This document shows positions 1 to 11,621 of a DNA stretch of 64,000 bases, piece after piece. A program made the translations under genes and the position numbers. The notes under the pieces were generated by a model. The model ran no database searches. It saw only the letters and a list, made by a program, of their open reading frames with translations, and had not been told where the DNA came from. Position 1 is the first letter of the stretch. Every line of letters begins with the position of its first letter. The DNA lies in contig CM114272.1 in NCBI GenBank assembly GCA_050084515.1, forward strand, positions 27,404,001-27,468,000. Direction: 5' to 3'. Source of the DNA: Blasia pusilla (taxonomy: Eukaryota; Marchantiophyta; Marchantiopsida; Blasiales).

Positions 1-2929
1 TTCTCAGCACCTGGTTAGTGAGAACAGTGTGAGTTGTCTTCAAAGAGCAATAAAAAATACAAGCATACCAAATCCCAAGTCAGTTTCCTTTACAAGCAAG
101 AAAAACAGGGAAATCAAATTGCACAATTAAACCATGACACAAAATGCCTGTCATGAGTCCTGAATTTTGAAACTTTCCAAAGACATGGATTCACCCATCA
201 GATCGTTCAAATGAATTTGAGCGACCAGGGATAAGGAATGAAAACCTGAGATGCAAGCTCACTTGTGGGCACCAGAACCAAAACACGAGGCTTTTTGGAG
301 ATAGTCTTGCTACCCTGCGCCTCATCTGCTCTCAGCAGCTGAATGAGGGGAGCCACATACGCAAGAGTTTTCCCTGAGCCTGTCTGATCTGCAATTATAC
401 AGCTTTTACTTTGTAGAATTGGTGCAAATGCCAATGCCTGAAAAGCAACACACATAAACAAATTATTAGACAACATATATTTGCCATCTCAGAGATTTTG
501 TCTTGAAGTTCACATGCTAAATAGATCTAGTTCAGTTAGTAGGTGCTGTGAAAAAACACCTCCCAAGTAGGAGCTTCTAGAAGTCATTCCTTGGTCCCGT
601 GAAACTTAGGACAGGCATGTGCTGAACTTGAATATCTCACCTGGATCTGTGATGGTCGATCAACTTGAAGATAAGCGAGGGCTTGTATCAATTCTGCTGT
701 GGCACCTACATTTTCAAAAGATTTCTGACTGAAGAAGTCGTCAGCTATGGAGGAATCATAGTTGTCCCGAGCATTCATGTCTCGCATTGGTGACCTTTTA
801 GGCTTATCAACAAGAGCTTCATCCAGCTGTCTATGATATTCCTGTGATTTTGGACTTGAGTGGGAATTTTCTTCACTTGATGAATATACCTTCTTCTCAA
901 CCCAGTCCTTTGACATTGGCTTCTTTCCAGTGGCTTGCAATCTTAGCTGGTCGAGAATGGTACCATTCCTTCCAACCTCATTCCCACCAGACGGTTGATG
1001 CTGTGGTCGAGATCTACTACCATCCTGGTCACTGATGTCAATGATGTAGTACTCACCAGGGGCTGGCGTAGGGATTCTCACTTTTCTTTCAGCCTTTGTC
1101 CGCCTTGTTCCGGTCTTCTCCAAGGAGGCTGAAAATGTTTCTGAGGGTTCTACATTTGTGCTTAATTCTATTGGCGAGGATTCATTTTCATACGCCCTAC
1201 CTTTTCCCTCACTGATTTCATCAGAAGAAGACGCGGCTTCTCTAGTGTACCCTCCAAAGCAGCTTGCCTCTGCTGAGGAAGACACAGTTGAGAGAACCTG
1301 ATTACTTACCTGAGGATAGAAATCTAAGGTGGCTGGAACCCCTCTAGACGTTTCCCTGGTTCTAAACTCCTCTTCTAAAGCTACTTCACTACTGAGGGCT
1401 CTTCCTCCCAGAACCAAATCATCAGTAGGGAAAGTAACTAAATCGGTTTGTTCCACATTCCAAGCACCTTCTAAAAAGCACTTATCCAGATGGTCATCCC
1501 TGACCTTTCCAGTATCAGTACAGGATACAGCTGCACTGACCCCAATGGGTTCACCAACAATCTCATTTTTGTTCTTAATGGGTGATTGAACTGTAAGGAG
1601 TGATCTTCCCCTCACATCACGACCAAACACCTTCACTCTGGCAGGCCTCGAGTTTTTCCTATTTTCCAGTCGTTCTTCTTCTTGGGAAGAAAACTCAGAC
1701 TCGCTTTCTGAGTCATCATCAAAAATGTCATCATCTCCATCGCCTTCATCCTCCTCGTAGAGTTCATCTGTCCAATCCCTACCTGTAACCCAGAGTAGTT
1801 CCAGTTTGGTGAGAATTGAGATACATCATTGCTGATTACAACACAGACTAATTTCTTTTATTCAAAATGTTCTCACATCATCCAAAGAAAACCCAATTCC
1901 GTGGAGCAGTTTATGATTTTGATTATAGTCATAGTACACTCATGACTTTAATTACTAATAAGGATCTCTGCATGCACTCATGTAATTTACAATATGCCGC
2001 TTAATGGGGCTAGTGCAAGGAAGCTCGCACTTAACGGCATATTGGGAATTACATGTAATTCACATGACTTCGAGAGATCATGGGCACTTACCACCATGTT
2101 GGACTCCTTTCACGCTGTAGGTGTCTGAAGCGCCGTAGTCTTCCATAACTTTAGCCCAAGTCTCTTCACTAGCATCACCAGGAAGTGCCAATGTCGCTTT
2201 CCTCCACTGCAGATCAGTGGCACTGGGCACAGGGACGTCGTCGTCTGTCTCCACACCCCAAACAATTACATTGTCTCCCGTAAGCTCATCAACCATTTGA
2301 TACGCCCCAGGATGCAGCTGCTTCTTCCTATCCCGTCTCAGTCCATACCCAGTAGAACCACCTCTGTAATTCTTCCTGTCCGAATCTCTGTACTTTTGGG
2401 AATTCACGCTACCATATCTCCCACCTAAACCTCTACCGTTTCCACTAGACCCATCCGACATTCGGTGGTCACCATGTGGCTCTCTTGGTCCTGCCCGGGA
2501 ACTGCCAGTGACCTCGTTGGAATCGCCATACCTTCCACCAGAACCTCCATAAATACTAATTGATCCATCGGAGCCCCTGTAGTTGCTCCTACCCTGCTTC
2601 AGCACCTCTTCGCGGTCACTAACGCCCTTCGAGCCCCCATACCTTCCACCCAAACCTCTGGAGTTTCCACTCGATCCATTCGCATATTTGTCATTTTTCT
2701 CCCATGACCTGTAAGTATCAGTCCGCTCCCTGGCTCCCCACGGACGGTCGTCGCTCACTCCGTTGGAGGTTTTCCTACGATCGCGGCGAAACTCTCTATC
2801 CGAGCCTCCACACACGCAGATACTCGTTTGCCTGAAATCTGCGACCTCAATCCTGCAGCTCCCGTGAGCTCTCCGCAGCGTCGACGAACCGAAAGTCGCC
2901 CGGAAGCCCAAAACATGAGTCACATTCAT
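1..2929 (-). CDS. RH50: DEAD-box RNA helicase, RH50-like (5' part; gene runs off the left edge)
   Basis: Four minus-strand exons can be read: 2929-2092, 1782-641, 437-246 and 10-1. All borders have GT/AG sites and the phases (1, 0, 0) close, giving 727 residues so far. The Q-motif region (KSFENVG, then DRPSQIQ) ends at residue 660 on an exon border. Motif I ADQTGSGKT lies at 676-684 and motif Ia PTSELASQ at 717-724. Residues 84-200 are Gly/Ser/Arg-rich with GLGGRYG at 92-98 and 167-173; an acidic Asp/Glu run begins near 285. The core wording fits plant RH50, a plastid ATP-dependent helicase tied to plastid rRNA maturation (family knowledge). I chose the ATG at 2929 because the next 45 residues are Ser/Thr/Arg-rich and poor in acids, like a transit peptide. 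An in-frame ATG at 3064 gives an acidic N-terminus and is the alternative. Motifs II-VI lie outside the window. Nothing is broken in the part seen. Confidence 0.88.
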
Positions 2930-4731
2930 GGCAGGCAAGAAATCGTACGCTCCCAAGGCATAGAAATCTTCAGTCACACCCTCATCTCCTCGCCCTGTCG
3001 CTACCTCCCTCCATGAATGAACGGACGAAAGACCGTCGGTCGACTCCACCTCTTCCACCAACATCCACAGGCCCGCACACAGTCGTTTAATTCGGCGCAC
3101 AGAGCTCTACTTCTTGGGACCCTTCTACAGTTCCGGTCCTTGAAGTCTTACCGACCGACCCACCCACCCACGCAACTCGTTCTCGGTCACCTGCATAGTC
3201 ACCGGCGGCGAGTTGATTGGACGCACCCAGTGATCCACCGCCGCTACCGGCAGGTAAGGTGCGCGTTGGTTTCGTTATGAAGCGGGTGCAATGGTGTATA
3301 ATCTATGCACGGGATGCCATGGGACTAACATCGCATACAAATTCAAATATTTTGTGTAACATATGAAACATGTATGCGCTGAACATAAGATTTGGTGGGT
3401 GTAATAAAGTATTAATATGGTGGAAAAATTATAAAATAGATAGTTTTGGAGTGAACAGATAAAATAATAGAGAATAAAAGATTTGTAAAGCATGTATAAG
3501 TTGTGAAATCACATTATGCTTAGTGAGTGTACAAATCAGAATTTGTTCTTGAGTGAATGAAGTTTTGTAGATTCTAAGTCATTTAATCTGGAAATGAAGA
3601 TAGTTTATTGTATTTTGTGATGGCAGATGTGAGTAGTTTCATATAGTAAGTGTAAAACATTAATGTCATAATGTTTGTGTTGGATTAGTATGTATTGAAC
3701 TCCATTGGCATGTGATCCACAACGAAGATTGAAATATAAATGAACCACAGAGATGAAGAGTGGATAGTGATTTTAATGAACTCAAAGCAAGAGCGACAAA
3801 GAGAGTGCAATTGATTATGAGTGATTGGTTGTAGAATTTATGAAGAAGAAATTTGGAAGATATAGACATTGGTACAAGCTTGAAATGTGCAAGTCTATTG
3901 AAAGTATTTGAAAATAGTCTTACATCAGTTCTGAATAATGACAAACACATTGATGCTCCAATTACTCAATAAAATAAGTGGAGTGGACAGTAGAAATTGA
4001 ATGTTGGCCATTTGGTAAGTTGTCTAAATCTTTAAATGAAAATGTGTTATTGGGAAATAGCATGAATGTCTTGAATTTAAGACAGATGTATTTCAGGTCC
4101 AAAACTACAGATGCAATATAGATCGAATTTTCAACATCTTCATTTTAAGCTTAGGATAATCATGACGTAAGTGTACAATGTACTTGGAAAAGTCAGCAAA
4201 TTTGTCTTCTACATTCTTCACTTGTTATTTGAGACACATGTAATATTGTTTGAGAGACATCTAATATAACATGCTAGAAGCATGTCTATCATAAGTTGAA
4301 TCTAACAGACGCCTAAGTGTTTGTATGCGCTTAGATAATTGTTCAGATTTTTCTTCAGCCTGACTCAACGTTGTGCATGCATTCTTGTAGACCTGCAATG
4401 GGACTGCACGTCGTGTAGAAGAGTCATTTCTTTTTGTGGGATGTGCATCAACTTGTTGTTGAAGTATGCCAATGCTTGCTGCAACATTGCTCAGATTAAA
4501 TCTTCCTGGACGACACAGTTTCCTCGTTCTCATTTGCCTCTCCTAAACCATGGAATGACAAAATCATGGTATTCAGTAGAATGTTAACTTCAGAACCTAA
4601 ATAGTGTTGACTAATGTGGCAAAATAGAAAGTGAATAAGCTCTGAAACAAAGAACATCAAGTAACGAATGTAAGGTAAAGTATTACAGAACAGTAAATCA
4701 GGAATGCAAGTAAGAGAAACAAAATTAGTCT
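2930..4731. other. Upstream flank of the RH50-like gene, no gene recognised
   Basis: 2930-3290 is GC-rich and probably holds the 5' UTR and promoter of the RH50-like gene. From about 3290 the base composition becomes strongly AT-rich. Short open frames at 3666-3950 and 4261-4533 (minus) have no recognisable domain or splice support. I see no transposon ends until the LINE tail at 4732. Confidence 0.5.
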
Positions 4732-4849
4732 AATGGTAAATGGTAAATAGATCAAGCCCGTGAGACCCAAAGAGTCAAAAGGTTGAAAAACACATTACAA
4801 GTTATTCATTCACTGACCCGGAAAAAGATACTAAATACCTTCTTTTATT
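4732..4849 (-). mobile_element. LINE 3'-end fragment (tail and 3' UTR)
   Basis: Reverse-complement (TTTACCA)n tail followed by about 100 bp of the LINE 3' UTR. It is cut off at 4849, where a plus-strand LINE ORF1 begins. The two pieces are therefore joined head to head. Confidence 0.8.
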
Positions 4850-4965
4850 CAAGTTGTTCAAGAGAAGGCATCATCATTAGCGACTACTCCCAATAGTTCA
4901 GGATTGCACGAGGTTGTTGAAACTTTAGAAGTGAAAATGAAATCTTATGCTGAAGCTATAAAAGG

Positions 4966-5355
4966 TTGCTCATATATCTCTTTCTGTCAAGAGCAAGAGA
5001 TAAAAAAAGAAAACCAATTTGCCCGCAGAAAGAATGTGAGAATCTCTCAGGTTTGCCAGAAACAGAGAGCGAAGAGGTGAAGAGTGTTGTCACCAAGTTC
5101 TTCGTTGATACACTTCATGTTCATAACCCAGACTTGGCTCGAGCTTTCCGTATTGGGAAAACGGGAACACAACCTCGTGCCATTCTAGTTAAGTTTGTTG
5201 ATCAAACTCAACGTGATACTTCCATGGCTAACAAGGCCATTCTCAAAGGACGAAGGATATGGTTGGATCCCGATCCACACACCGCAAGTTTGCAACTAAC
5301 CAAATTGCTCAAAAACAATGCATCTAAGTTCTTTTCGCAACGTAGGGCTATATAG
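4966..5355 (+). pseudogene. LINE ORF1::ORF2 fusion frame (129 codons)
   Basis: Residues from about 25 carry the ORF1 RRM-like domain (LPETESEEVK, then RAFRIGKTGTQPRAILVKF). The frame continues through GRRIWLDPD into the pre-RT part of ORF2 (LTKLLKNNASKFF). The first 25 residues are out of frame with other ORF1 copies because of a small insertion near 4960. The frame stops after the sequence RRAI. The same fusion point recurs near 39040. Confidence 0.7.
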
Positions 5356-5702
5356 AAGTGCTAGGAGGCTGCCTTGTAATGGGTGGTTTGATTCTGAATG
5401 CAAGCAAGCAAGGGCAAGATCAGTTTATAAATCTTTGGATGTCCAAAGTCGGCTTATTATGACGAGCCTTTACAAATACTTGGTGAAATCTAAGAAACAA
5501 GCTTTCTTGCGGCGGAAGCAAGAGTCCTTGACAAGGGAGTTGCATGAGGACCCCAAATCATTTTGGAGACGGTTAGTAGTACGGTCTTCAAAACCTACTC
5601 TTGATCCCCCAAGTCTTTGATATCTTTTGCGGAGAAGCTCTATTTCTTCCCCGACGCTACATCTATGCCACGTTGTGAAGGAATACCTGGCTTCTTCACC
5701 GA

Positions 5703-5959
5703 ACACTAGAAGAAAATAGTGGTTTTTATGACTAGTACTAGAATGACTGAGGTTCTTCATGACTCAAACATATGACTACAATGTTTGCCATTCGGATAGA
5801 AGTCATATATACAAGTCGCTCCTCTGGCCGATTGTAGACGAGGATTGTAAATGTTGGGGAATTCAAGAGCCTTGCCTCCCCCCTAGGTACACCATAACGG
5901 TCCCATGTAAGATGATTTGAGTCCCAACGCCTTCCTCGACAATAATTTTTGTAAATCGC
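5703..5959. other. Foreign 255-bp filler inside a LINE copy
   Basis: LINE similarity stops in the RT N-terminal region and resumes in the ORF2 C-terminal region. The DNA between has no LINE match, tail or terminal repeat that I can see. It is either filler captured during insertion or the remnant of another element. Confidence 0.5.
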
Positions 5960-6512
5960 CATCCATAGGGTGGATGGCGGATGTGGTGACTTGGTCTTCA
6001 AGGTGGAATGTGGCGGAACGCGATTGGGACTTGAAACCGATGGCACTCCGCGAGCATCTACAGAAGCAATTTCTCAACATTATTTGCAGCAACCCGGGCA
6101 CCAAAAATGGAGTTTTATCAACTTCATGTTAATCATATGCTTGTATATTGGGAACAAGGATACCTACTTGCGGAGATCTCCACGTTCTTACGTCATATTA
6201 TCGCACGACATAGAACTTGGTCTCATTAGCTAGGAATTGAGGAAAGATAATGGTTTTAATATTGATAGAAGTGAACGAATTTGTAGGTTATGTGACGGAG
6301 AATATATTGAGGATGAAGAGGAGGTGTTTGTTACATGTCCAAGGTATGAAGAGATTAGACTATCTCATAAAATAGATGTGGAGAATTTCTATTCTTTACT
6401 ACATCTAGTGCCTTATGATTTAGGTTTTTATATTAGGGACATCATTATTCATCGCTCAAGTGCTCTAGGCAATAGCTAGGAGAAGGTCTTTAGGATCTTT
6501 TTCAGGGTCAGT

Positions 6513-7537
6513 GAATGGTAAATGGTAAATAGATCAAGCCCGTGGGACCCAAAGGGTCAAAAAGCTGAAAAACACATTACAAGTCATTCATTGACTGACC
6601 TTGAAAAAGATCCTTAAGACCTTCTCCTAGCTACAGCCTAGAGCACTTGAGCGATGAATGATGACGTCCCTAATATAACAACCTAAATCATAAGGCACTA
6701 GCTATAGTAAAGAATAGAAATTCTCCACATCTATTTTATGAGCTAGTCTAATTTCTCCATACCTTGGACATGTAACAAACACATGCTCTTCATCCTCAAT
6801 ATTTTCTCCGTCACATAACCTACAAATTCGTTCACTTCTATCAATTTTAAACCATTGTCCTTCCTCAATTCCTAGCCTATGAGACCCAGTTCTATGACGT
6901 GCGATAATATGTCGTAAGAACGTGGAGATCCCCGCAAGTAGGTATCCTTGTTCACAATATTTGTACAAGCATAGGATTAACATGAAGTTGATAAAACTCC
7001 ATTTTGGTGCCTCGATTGATCCAAATGATGTTGAGAGATTGCTTCTGTAGATGCTCACGGAGGGCCATCGGTTTCAAGTCCCAATCGCGTTCTGCCACAT
7101 TCCACTTTGAAGACCAAGTCACCACATCCGCCATCCACCCTATGGAACGTGTGGCTCGCAAAGCTTGATGAGGGAGGCGAGAAACATCAAGAGATCTCAC
7201 CCTTGCGATGTAAGTGATGGTCAAGTAAAGAGCTTGACTTCAGAGGAAGACTACTGTTTCCGCAAGAAGAATAGCATACGGAGTTTGGTTTCTTACACCC
7301 AATTCTTCTTGTAGAAAGATCTTTTGCACTCTTTCCACGCGCTCCCAACCTGTCTTCTAACAACTAGGGCCCCAAACTTGGGTCCCATATAAGACCACCG
7401 GCAACACTAAGCTCCTAAATAAGAATTTCCTAAGACTCCAAGACACAAGATGAGCTCTTCTACACCGGTTTAAAAATGAATATAGAGCTTTGTAACCAGC
7501 TTCTACTCTCTTTTGCACGCAAAGTGCCCAACTATAG
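6513..7537 (-). mobile_element. 5'-truncated LINE, RT C-terminal half to tail
   Basis: The reverse-complement tail starts at 6513, followed by the 3' UTR and the ORF2 C-terminus with the knuckle ICRLCDGENIEDEEHVFVTC near 6800. It ends upstream at the stretch WALCVQKRVEAGY. Several frameshifts are present. It abuts a plus-strand ORF1 with no spacer. Confidence 0.82.
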
Positions 7538-7540
7538 AAA

Positions 7541-8143
7541 GTGTTGAAAGATTGTTCTAGTGTGATGCTGGATCTTTCCAAATCTGTCGCGGATGTTCAA
7601 GAGAAGGCATCATCCTTGGTGACTACTCCCAATAGTTCAGGATTGCATGAGGTTGTTGAAACTTTAGAAGTGAAAATGAAATCTTATTGTGAAGTTACAA
7701 AGGTTGCTCATATCTCTTTCTGTCAAAAGCAAGAGATAGAAAAAGAAAATCAATTTGCCCGTAGAAAGAATGTGAGAATCTCAGGTTTACCGGAAACAGA
7801 GAGCGAAGAGGTGAAGAGTGTTGTCACCAAGTTCTTGGTTGATACACTTCATGTTCATAACCCAGACTTGGCTCAAGCTTTTCGTATTGGGAAAACGGGC
7901 ACACAACCTCGTGCCATTCTAGTCAAGTTTGTTGATCAAACTCAACGTGATACTGCCATGGGTAACAAGGCCATTCTCAAAGGACGGAGGATATGGTTGG
8001 ATCCTGATCTCACACCTCTACAAGTAGAAGCTAGGAGAAAGGAGCTTGCAAAGGTCAAAGAGGCTCAAGAAGCAGGTTTTATTGCTTATCTACGTGATGG
8101 TCGAGCAATTGTTACCCAGAGAAAAAGAGAGTTATCAACCTAG
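7541..8143 (+). pseudogene. LINE ORF1 protein, best-preserved copy (5'-truncated)
   Basis: A 200-codon frame without stops. The N-terminal 75 residues are helical and Glu/Lys-rich. An RRM-like domain follows from about residue 80 (RRKNVRISGLPETE), with RAILVKF and ILKGRRIWLDPDLTPLQ, and a C-terminal domain ends near LRDGRAIVTQRKRE. This order matches ORF1 nucleic-acid chaperones of animal CR1/L2/L1-type LINEs (family knowledge). The family coiled-coil start is missing here and is seen in inverted copies at 10800 and 30340. The start codon in the window is arbitrary because the copy is truncated. Confidence 0.8.
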
Positions 8144-8161
8144 CAATCCAAGAAGCTGAGA

Positions 8162-8740
8162 GTGTTGATGTTGAATATACGAGGCCTTTCAACAACAAAG
8201 TATGTGAGTGCTCTACCAATTTGGGAGATGGCAGATATTATCAATATTGTGGAGACTTGGGAACATGAGAGCAATACTATTGCAGAGATGCAAGGGTTTA
8301 CTTTGGTCGGATCGACATGGAATCAAAGAAGGCAACGGGCAGGAAGGGGTTATGGCGGTATTGCTACTTTCATCAGGTCTCAATTTCTATCTCTCATTCA
8401 TCTAGAAGATCAAGATATCGTGGGTCAATATCATTGGCTACGTCTTGGTTTGGTTGGGGGATCTTATTGTTATTTGGCAGTTTGTTATTTTGCACCACTC
8501 TCCATGCCTATCTACTCAACACGCACTCACAATCGAAGTCAACCGTTCCATCGACTTATTGGGGATGTTCTCAAATATCAAAGCAAAGGTGAAACCTTTC
8601 TAGTTGGAGATTTCAATGCTCGCACACGTACTGCTCAATTTACCCAATTCAGTGATTCCTTGATTTCTCCTCTTCTCGAAGAATATGAGGATGGTTTATG
8701 GTCTAGAATCTCTTCAGATCTTTCTACAAATCCTTTGTGA
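8162..8740 (+). pseudogene. LINE ORF2 APE-type endonuclease, N-terminal part
   Basis: Endonuclease motifs visible in order: NIRGLST near residue 4, VETWE (catalytic Glu region) near 30, GRGYGGIA near 60 and VGDFNAR near 148. A deletion near 8737 shifts the frame, so the last motifs (STIDYLLS near 8850 and the SDH region near 8925) are in other frames. Target-primed retrotransposition needs this domain to nick DNA. This copy cannot make the full domain. Confidence 0.78.
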
Positions 8741-8928
8741 GTATTTTTAACCTTTGGAGCCACTTGTAATTTGAAAGTTCTTAATGGAACCTCTCATTTT
8801 CCCAACTCTCACCCAATACGTGTTTCTCCTCTCTGGCGCTAGCACCATCGATTATCTTCTGTCCTCGCCCGGCTGATAGCTCTCTTATCTCTAAATTTGA
8901 TATTCTAGAACCTCGGCTGAATCGGATC

Positions 8929-9963
8929 ATGCACCTCTCTTGTTTACTCTCTCTCGTTGTCAAGGAAATTCCTCTCTCGACATCTCAATCTATTTTAGCT
9001 TCTCCCAAGTTTTGCTTAGATCCTGGTAAAAAAGATCTTTATATGCTACATTTACAAGAACACTTGACTCGCATTGTATGGAGCCCTGATCCAAACATGA
9101 CAAGTATGCAACTAACGGAATTGCTCAAAAACAGTGCATCTAAGTTCTTTTCGCGCCATAGGGATAGAAGTGCTAGGAGGCTGCCTTGTAATGGGTGGTT
9201 TGACTCTGAATGCAAGCAAGCAAGGGTACGAGCAGCTGATAAATCTTTGGATATCCCAAGTCGGCTTATTGTGACGAGCCTTTATAAATACTTGGTGAAA
9301 TCTAAGAAACGAGCTTTCTTGCGGCGAAAACAAGAGTCCTTGACAAGGAAGCTGCATGAGGACCCCAAATCATTTTGGAGACGGTTAGTAGTACGGTCTT
9401 CAAAACCTATTCTTGATCCCAAGTCTTTGATATCTTTTGCCGAAAAGCTCTATTTCTTCCACGATGCTACGTCTATGCCACGTTGTGAAAGAATACCTCG
9501 CTTATTCTGTGAAGGAGAGATGATGACTCAACTAAGAAGATTGGCGAATGGTAAATGTGAGGATTTGGATGGTCTTTCTATTGAACTTTGCAAGTGGGGA
9601 GGAGATTGTATTGGACCGATCCTCACCAAATTATTGGGTGATGCTACTATCTATGGTTTTCCTTCAACCTGGTTGCTACGGGAGATTGTTCCTATTCACA
9701 AATCAGGAAGGAAGGACTTGGTAACAAACTATCGCACTATCATGGTGGGTAGTGTTTTTGCCAAGTTGTTTGGGAAATTGGTGGAGTCGAAGTTGAGCAC
9801 ATGGACAGAGTCTTTCCAAAAGAGAGCACGGGTCCAAGCTGGTTTTCGTCCAACATACAACACCATCGATCATATCTTGGCCTTGCGTGTTTTATGGGAA
9901 AAATCTAAGGGCAATGGAAAAGCTTTGTTTTGCGGCTTCATCGATTTCAAGAAAAGCTTTTGA
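8929..9963 (+). pseudogene. LINE ORF2 reverse transcriptase, N-terminal part
   Basis: 344 codons from the linker (SPKFCLDPGKKDLYML) through RT fingers: IVPIHKSGRKDLVTNYRTI, ARVQAGFRPTYNTIDHI and FCGFIDFKKSF. The frame breaks at 9949-9960, where AAGAAAAGC has one A more than the AAGAAAGC of less altered copies. That splits the palm motif that should read FKKAFDTVP. Confidence 0.78.
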
Positions 9964-10163
9964 TACTGTAACTCGCAAGCTCTTATGGGAAAGGCCATTG
10001 GAGTTCCACAAAATCTCCTAGCAGCCGTGGCCACGTTATACCATTCCGTTCGGGCCAAGATCAAAGGTTCACAAACTCAAGAGATCTTGAGCACCATTGA
10101 GTCATTCAAGGTTGCCCTCTCCCCTACACTTTTGGAGTTTTCATAGATGATATCGAAAAGTGG

Positions 10164-10808
10164 TTGGAGGAATGTGATAGTGAAGGGGTCAAGCTTGGGG
10201 ACTTTGTCATCAAAGCTCTATTGTATGCACACGATATCATATTACTAGCACGTGATGGCATTAGTTTACAAAAGCACCTCGACACTTTGGCAAGGTTTTG
10301 TACCCAGAATCAGATGGAGGTTAATATGGAGAAGTCTAAAGTCATTATAGTGGGTACTAGATCCAAGTTCTCGTTCTTTTACAAAGGTCTACAATTAGAA
10401 CAAGTGAAAAGTTACAAATATTTAGGCATCGATTTCTCTCATGACTATAGTTGGGCACTTTGCGTGCAAAAGAGAGTAGAAGCTAGTTACAAAGCTCTAT
10501 ATTCAATTTTAAATCGGTGTAGAAGAGCTCATCTTGTGTCTTGGAGTCTTAGGAAATTCTTATTTAGGAGCTTAGTGTTGCCGATGATCTTATATGACAC
10601 CCAAATTTGGGGCCCTTGTTGTAAGAAGACAGGTTGGGAGCGCGTGGAAAGAGTGCAAAAGATCTTTCTACAAGAAGAATTGGGTGTAAGAAACCAAACT
10701 CCGTATGCTATTCTTCTTGCGGAAACAGGTTGTCTTCCTCTAGAACTAGAACTATCTTTCAACACTTTCTTCAGAACCTCTTGCGTTGCCTTCAACACTC
10801 GGATTTGA
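10164..10808 (+). pseudogene. LINE ORF2 reverse transcriptase, palm and thumb part (YAHD site)
   Basis: The catalytic box reads LLYAHDIILLA at 10224-10235, with His in place of the first Asp of YADD. The thumb region (YKYLGIDFSHDYSWALCVQK, then GWERVERVQKIFLQEELG) follows. The LINE sequence ends at about 10746, and the last 20 codons come from the inverted 5' region that follows. The enzyme would be inactive by family knowledge. Confidence 0.78.
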
Positions 10809-11352
10809 ATATGTGCATGGTTTAATTGAGAAGTTTGCACCTTGAATTCTTGTCAAAGCTCTCTCAATTCGAGCAAGACGGATTGCACTAGATTCAAGAT
10901 TTCGTCTTGAGTAGTCATCCTGTACTCGACTTCACTGCATCTTAGAAAGTATAATCAAATCTCCAACACCACACAACTTCTGCTCTAGAAGTTGGTTGTG
11001 ATTGCAATTTTGAGGTCTAGCGCGCCTCCTTATACTCCACGTTGCCTCCAAATTTCAGCTTCATATGACACTCCACCTCAAAGTTATGGCATCGGCAAGA
11101 TTCAGATCTGAAATCCTCAAATTTACAAGAGCAGAAACTCAAATCTCTCACAAGTTCGTGTGTATAACTCGGTTGTGCTTGCAATTATGAGGGCTAGGGC
11201 ACCTCCTTATACTCCACGTTGCCTCCAAATCTCAGCTTTATATGACACTCCACGTCAAAGTTATGGCCTCGGCAAGATTCAGATCTGAAATCCTCAAATT
11301 TACAAGAGTAGAAACTCAAATCTCTCACAACTTCGTGTGTATAACTCGGTTG
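10747..11352 (-). repeat. Inverted LINE 5' region: ORF1 start and 177-bp monomers
   Basis: Read on the minus strand this is the LINE 5' end: monomers, then ATGACTACTCAAGACG near 10915 opening ORF1, then the coiled-coil part (ATQEVLKKVLKDSS). Landmarks CAAGATTCAGATC at 11096 and 11273 are exactly 177 bp apart. It joins RT sequence at 10747 and endonuclease sequence at 11353, both in plus orientation. Confidence 0.8.
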
Positions 11353-11580
11353 TGCTTGGGGATGTTCTCAAATATCAAAGCAAAGGTGAAGTCTTTCTAG
11401 TTGGAGATTTCAATGCTTGCACACGTACTGCCCAATTTACCCAATTCAGTGATTCCTTGATTTCTCCTCTTCTCGAAGAATATGAGGATGGTTTGTGGTC
11501 TAGAATCTCTTCAGATCTTTCTACAAATCCTTTGACATAGCATTTTTTAACCTTTGGAGCCACTTGTAATTTGAAAGTTC
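11353..11580 (+). pseudogene. LINE endonuclease fragment inside the composite
   Basis: It encodes the VLKYQSKGEVFLVGDFNA segment and on to the FGATCNLK region. Conserved Arg of GDFNAR is Cys here. It ends at about 11580, followed by about 40 bp (11581-11621) with no LINE match. Confidence 0.7.
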
Positions 11581-11621
11581 GAGTCATTTGACAGAATTCG
11601 TTCAAATTTTGATGGACCCTT

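Larger units (their letters stand above)
4850..6512 (+). mobile_element. LINE copy with ORF1 fused to ORF2 and the endonuclease deleted
   Basis: It begins inside ORF1 and runs to about 5280. There the ORF1 stretch GRRIWLDPD passes directly into the ORF2 stretch PHTASLQLT, removing the ORF1 C-terminus and the whole endonuclease. RT N-terminal sequence follows to about 5702, then 255 bp of foreign DNA, then the C-terminal part of ORF2 from about 5960. The 3' UTR is cut at 6512 by the minus-strand copy that follows, so the tail is lost. Confidence 0.8.

Noticed and set aside
3275-4533. Short frames in the RH50 upstream flank
   Set aside because: AT-rich DNA with low-complexity Leu/Phe/Ser translations and no conserved motif.
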